Source of the DNA: RUG14219 sp045538535
Lineage (GTDB): Bacteria > Cyanobacteriota > Vampirovibrionia > Gastranaerophilales > Gastranaerophilaceae
Length of the DNA: 22,669 nucleotides
Direction of reading: 5' to 3'
Assembly: GCA_045538535.1 (NCBI GenBank)
Contig: JAZSRN010000031.1
Span: forward strand, 1 to 22,669
The notes beneath the pieces were generated by a model that saw only the letters and a program-made list of their open reading frames with translations, made no database searches and was not told the origin of the DNA. Below, in pieces: positions 22,386-22,669 of the stretch (position 1 is its first letter; each line of letters begins with the position of its first letter). A program made the translations under genes and the position numbers.

Positions 22386-22415
22386 AAAACGGCTTGTGAT
22401 ATCACAAGCCGTTTT
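22386..22415 (-). terminator. Terminator of the GGGtGRT gene
   Basis: A perfect 30-nt palindrome with 15-nt arms (first arm AAAACGGCTTGTGAT) 31 bp after the stop at 22447. It will fold with a small central loop and is flanked by T-rich sequence on the minus strand. Confidence 0.88.
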
Positions 22416-22446
22416 GTTATCTTAAATTTTCAAATAGAAAAATTTA

Positions 22447-22669
22447 TTAACCTCTAAGGGCTTTGTCAACTGCTACTGCACAAGCAACAGTTGCACCAAC
22501 CATAGGGTTGTTACCCATACCGATTACACCCATCATTTCTACGTGTGCCGGAACTGATGAAGAGCCTGCAAACTGAGCATCGCCATGCATACGGCCCATG
22601 GAGTCTGTAAGACCATAGGAAGCCGGACCTGCTGCCATGTTGTCGGGATGAAGAGTTCTGCACGTACCG
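22447..22669 (-). CDS. GGGtGRT-family protein (C-terminal part)
   Basis: The last 73 or so residues of a minus-strand gene that enters from the right edge. The fragment reads TCRTLHPDNMAAGPASYGLT, then SMGRMHGDAQFAGSSSVPAH and NPMVGATVACAVAVDKALRG at the end. This is the C-terminal region of the GGGtGRT family (PF14057), about 330 residues, common in anaerobic bacteria and of unknown function. The family is named for GGG-t-G-R-T; here the visible residues are G-T-C-R-T, so the second-to-last Gly appears to be Cys. The fragment has no break and stops normally at 22447. Confidence 0.85.
   Translation of the reverse strand, partial: GTCRTLHPDNMAAGPASYGLTDSMGRMHGDAQFAGSSSVPAHVEMMGVIGMGNNPMVGATVACAVAVDKALRG

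Noticed and set aside
22333..22415. Pair of palindromes as an attachment site or mobile-element end
   Set aside because: No integrase or transposase, no target duplication, and the GC-rich one is explained as a terminator.

Overview
This AT-rich window (roughly one third G+C) looks like chromosome from an anaerobic, gut-type, non-photosynthetic relative of cyanobacteria (Melainabacteria/Vampirovibrionia, probably order Gastranaerophilales). The assignment rests on several proteins whose N-termini I associate with that lineage (for example the one beginning MGMAASQARYLGLTARK), together with HydF, RNase Y, YmdB and a stand-alone acyl-ACP thioesterase. It is inference from memory; no search was run. 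I see no tRNA, rRNA, CRISPR array, insertion sequence or prophage.

Layout. Positions 1-108 hold the start of a minus-strand gene that leaves the window. A Fic-domain AMP-transferase (272-880, +) follows, then a lineage-type two-membrane-segment protein (969-1991, -) and aroA (2083-3360, -). Divergent from aroA is a plus-strand run: an unknown helical protein, a YkgJ-type cysteine-cluster protein, queF, a DUF378 membrane protein and a 46-residue membrane microprotein. After a minus-strand GNAT-like protein (6156-6863) comes ssb-dtnK-pdxA (7018-9601, +), in which ssb and dtnK overlap. The minus-strand operon rny-ymdB-PHP phosphoesterase-membrane protein (9598-13531) looks like an RNA-turnover unit. 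The plus-strand operon gmk-coaBC-nif3-like (13787-16212) covers nucleotide and coenzyme A metabolism. Positions 16215-18048 (-) carry a two-gene lineage-specific unit: a coiled-coil protein, then a Gly/Ala/Ser-rich hydrophobic protein. Next are an acyl-ACP thioesterase (18302-19042, +), a membrane-anchored nuclease-fold-like protein (19048-19482, -), a second coiled-coil protein (19569-19961, -), hydF (20067-21236, -), rpsO (21327-21596, -), a helical lineage-type protein (21711-22238, -) and the 3' end of a GGGtGRT-family gene (22447 to the window edge, -).

How it fits together. Housekeeping genes (aroA, gmk, coaBC, rny, rpsO, queF) are interleaved with lineage-specific, possibly surface or secreted, proteins. 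HydF points to [FeFe]-hydrogenase and a fermentative life; dtnK-pdxA could convert a four-carbon sugar acid to a triose phosphate.

Two patterns seem most worth attention. First, five genes have a -10 hexamer ending exactly 6 nt before the start codon, predicting leaderless mRNAs; they include the divergent aroA pair and gmk. Second, two unrelated lineage-type genes (969-1991 and 21711-22238) share a nearly identical 50-bp upstream element, and two coiled-coil proteins share a C-terminal motif. Together these suggest a co-regulated, possibly co-exported, protein set.
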